A stretch of 6,731 nucleotides of DNA from the NCBI GenBank assembly GCA_001916035.1, contig MNRQ01000044.1:9235-15965 (forward strand), written 5' to 3'. The translations under genes were made by a program, and so were the position numbers. This DNA comes from Clostridium sp. 27_14 (GTDB lineage Bacteria; Bacillota; Clostridia; TANB77; CAG-508). Below the pieces are notes generated by a model that saw nothing but the letters and a program-made list of their open reading frames with translations, was not told where the DNA came from and made no database searches. Shown one piece after another: positions 5,595 through 6,731 of this stretch; the first letter of the stretch is position 1, and every line of letters begins with the position of its first letter.

Positions 5595-6731
5595 ATGTTA
5601 CAGAAAATATTAATAGCAAATAGAGGGGAAATTGCAGTAAGAATAATAAGAGCATGCAGAGAAATGGGAATAAGAACAGTAGCAGTATATTCAGAAGCAG
5701 ACAAAAACTCATTACACAAAACATTGGCAGATGAAGCAATTTGTATAGGGCCAGCAGCATCTAGCAAAAGTTATTTGAATATGAAAGCAATATTAGAAGC
5801 AGCCTGTTTAACAGGTGCAGACAGTATCCATCCAGGCTTTGGATTTTTATCTGAAAATGCAAGTTTTGCCAAAATTTGTAATGATATGGGAATAAAATTT
5901 ATAGGACCAAGTGGAGATTTAATAAATTTACTAGGAAACAAATCAAAAGCCAAAGAAACAATGAAAAAAGCTGGAGTACCAGTAGTACCAGGTTCAGAAG
6001 GATTAATAAAAAGCAAAGAAGAAGCAATAGAATTAGCAGAAAAAATAAAATATCCAGTAATATTAAAAGCATCAGCAGGTGGCGGAGGAAGAGGAATAAG
6101 AATTGCATATTCAAAAGAAGAACTAGAAAAATCTTATGACATAGTAAAACAAGAAGCAAAAATATCATTTGGAGATGATAGCATTTATTTAGAAAAATTT
6201 ATAGAAAATCCACGTCATGTAGAAATACAAATATTAGCTGATGAACATGGAAATTGCATTCACTTAGGAGAAAGAGACTGTTCTATACAAAGAAGAAACC
6301 AAAAAATTATAGAAGAAACACCAAGTATGGCAATTAATGATAAAACAAGAAAAAAAATGGGTCAAGTAGCAGTAAAAGCGGTAAAAGAAATAGGATATAC
6401 AAATGTGGGAACAATAGAATTTTTAGTAGACAAAAATCAAGACTTTTACTTTATGGAAATGAACACAAGAGTACAAGTAGAACATCCAATTACAGAAGAG
6501 CAAATAAAAATTGCATCTGGACAAAAAATGCTATTAAAACAAGAAGATATAAAATTCACAGGACATGTAATGGAAGCAAGAATAAATGCAGAAAATTCAG
6601 ACAAAAATTTTATGCCATGTCCTGGAAAAATAACAGGATTACATTTACCAGGAGGAAATGGAATAAGAGTAGACACAGCAATTTATGCAGGATACACAGT
6701 ACCAGCAAATTATGATGCAATGATAGCAAAA
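5595..6731 (+). CDS. accC: Biotin carboxylase of acetyl-CoA carboxylase (AccC), 3' end outside window, internal 9-residue deletion
   Basis: AccC uses ATP and bicarbonate to carboxylate biotin on AccB. The window holds 379 codons of an expected roughly 440-450; the frame is open at the window end. Motifs in order: NRGEIA (9-14), Lys116, Lys158 and the glycine loop SAGGGGRG (160-167), His208 (PRHVE), QRRNQK with Lys237, Glu275 (GTIEF), Glu288 and Asn290 (MEMNTR), Arg292, Gln294, Val295 and Glu296, then Arg329 (EARINAE). Residues 288-296 have the same numbers as in E. coli AccC, but the counterpart of E. coli Arg338 is at 329. The nine residues after Thr300-Glu301 (E. coli 302-310, the conserved M-T-G-x-D-L region) are missing in frame. 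QRRNQK has Asn for the usual His, as I recall for streptococcal AccC. GGGAG at 5584-5588 supports ATG 5595. The gene starts 67 bp after fabZ; accD and accA are expected next. Confidence 0.93.
   Translation, partial: MLQKILIANRGEIAVRIIRACREMGIRTVAVYSEADKNSLHKTLADEAICIGPAASSKSYLNMKAILEAACLTGADSIHPGFGFLSENASFAKICNDMGIKFIGPSGDLINLLGNKSKAKETMKKAGVPVVPGSEGLIKSKEEAIELAEKIKYPVILKASAGGGGRGIRIAYSKEELEKSYDIVKQEAKISFGDDSIYLEKFIENPRHVEIQILADEHGNCIHLGERDCSIQRRNQKIIEETPSMAINDKTRKKMGQVAVKAVKEIGYTNVGTIEFLVDKNQDFYFMEMNTRVQVEHPITEEQIKIASGQKMLLKQEDIKFTGHVMEARINAENSDKNFMPCPGKITGLHLPGGNGIRVDTAIYAGYTVPANYDAMIAK

Noticed and set aside
1..6731. A defence system, mobile element, CRISPR array or RNA gene
   Set aside because: Nearly all of the window is accounted for by a fatty acid operon and one truncated gene. 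I saw no transposase, terminal repeats, spaced repeats, or tRNA/rRNA motifs.

Overview
This window is the front and middle part of a type II fatty acid synthesis (FAS II) operon from a very AT-rich Gram-positive bacterium. All seven operon genes lie on the + strand. Their order, fabH-fabD-fabG-fabF-accB-fabZ-accC, is the classic clostridial order. Codon use is strongly A-loaded: AAA for Lys, ATA for Ile, AGA for Arg and GGA for Gly dominate, and the coding strand carries far more A than T. I therefore infer a low-GC Bacillota member, probably an uncultured clostridial lineage. I cannot place it more precisely from sequence alone.

Region by region: positions 1-464 hold a 23-A homopolymer followed by the C-terminal part of an unrelated, probably secreted beta-rich protein whose N-terminus is missing. 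A strong intrinsic terminator (about 487-538) closes that unit. Positions 539-651 are a non-coding leader with an imperfect tandem repeat that presumably carries the operon's control region. Positions 652-5527 encode six complete proteins: FabH, FabD, FabG, FabF, AccB (biotin carboxyl carrier) and FabZ. Gaps run from 1 to 85 bp with no internal terminator, so co-transcription is likely. AccC (biotin carboxylase) begins at 5595 and runs off the window end at 6731 after 379 codons.

The genes work as one pathway. AccC carboxylates biotin on AccB, and the carboxyltransferase AccA/AccD (expected downstream, not in view) makes malonyl-CoA. FabD loads malonate on acyl carrier protein (ACP), FabH primes the chain, FabF elongates, FabG reduces the 3-keto group and FabZ dehydrates. 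The enoyl reductase (FabK or FabI) and ACP itself, normally encoded between fabH and fabD in clostridia, are absent, as is the MarR-type regulator usually found upstream of fabH.

The most unusual point is in AccC. Nine residues of a highly conserved segment just after the catalytic Val-Glu-His-Pro motif are missing in frame, while active-site residues on both sides are intact. No CRISPR array, tRNA, rRNA, insertion sequence or novel defence-type system is visible.
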